Assembly: GCA_930990515.1 (NCBI GenBank)
Contig: CAKNPS010000006.1
Coordinates: forward strand, 1 to 52,206
Direction: 5' to 3'
Origin: an uncultured Clostridia bacterium
GTDB taxonomy: Bacteria; Bacillota; Clostridia; Christensenellales; UBA1242
DNA: 52,206 bases
Part shown: positions 50,317 to 52,206 of the stretch, in pieces
How the letters are laid out: every line of letters begins with the position of its first letter
Position numbering within the stretch: position 1 is the first letter of the stretch
The notes under the pieces: generated by a model
Told to the model about the DNA's origin: nothing
The model's input: the letters and a program-made list of their open reading frames with translations, nothing else
Database searches by the model: none
Program-made: the position numbers and the translations under genes

Positions 50317-52206
<1,890 letters not shown>

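Overview
The window is AT-rich (coding sequence visibly around 30% GC) and reads as a chromosomal segment of an uncultured low-GC Bacillota, most likely a Clostridia-type lineage. The evidence is a spmA-spmB spore-maturation pair, a SpoVB-like flippase, a DUF1540 protein, TTGACA/TATAAT sigma-A promoters and a dnaX-ybaB-recR operon. I cannot place it more precisely from sequence alone.

Region 1 (1-7160) is an integrated mobile element or its remains. It holds two Xre-type regulators, a clear excisionase and a tyrosine integrase carrying a helix-turn-helix insertion. Cargo includes an Nmad3-type (nucleotide-modification-associated) protein followed by three tiny genes, and a 463-aa protein with a HEPN-like RNase motif. 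The right side abuts a tRNA-Arg(CCU) with an unusual covarying tertiary pair, plus a decayed second tRNA-Arg(CCU).

Region 2 (7160-10600) is eroding. It contains a zinc-ribbon membrane protein, a two-component system collapsed by an internal deletion, a multi-pass membrane protein and a frameshifted acyltransferase.

Region 3 (10600-29040) is housekeeping: an Old Yellow Enzyme-type flavin/Fe-S reductase, spmAB, tatD, rsmA, rplI, a flippase, HU, dus, pgk-tpiA, dnaX-ybaB-recR and argS, with small lineage-specific genes between. dnaX has an A9 slippery run that splits it into a gamma-like short form and a tau-like -1 frameshift extension. The 3' end of recR and its terminator are tandemly triplicated.

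Region 4 (29040-33640) has three small genes with strong promoters, then rpmG-secE-nusG-(61-aa ORF)-rplK-rplA. rplJ-rplL do not follow.

Region 5 (33640-47300) is two giant convergent genes (1474 and 2798 aa). Both encode secreted proteins rich in Ig-like repeats and anchored by a C-terminal membrane helix. Region 6 (47300-49650) has a KwaA-like membrane protein without a visible KwaB, an Xre regulator and a FAD-dependent dehydrogenase. Region 7 (49650-52206) is an AT-rich spacer, a strong promoter, a boxA-like leader and the first ~1.9 kb of a 23S rRNA gene with no 16S in front of it.

The strongest leads are the dnaX slippery run, the stand-alone 23S transcription unit, the compensated tRNA-Arg, the element cargo (Nmad3 cluster and HEPN protein), the giant surface pair, and a recurring triloop terminator design.
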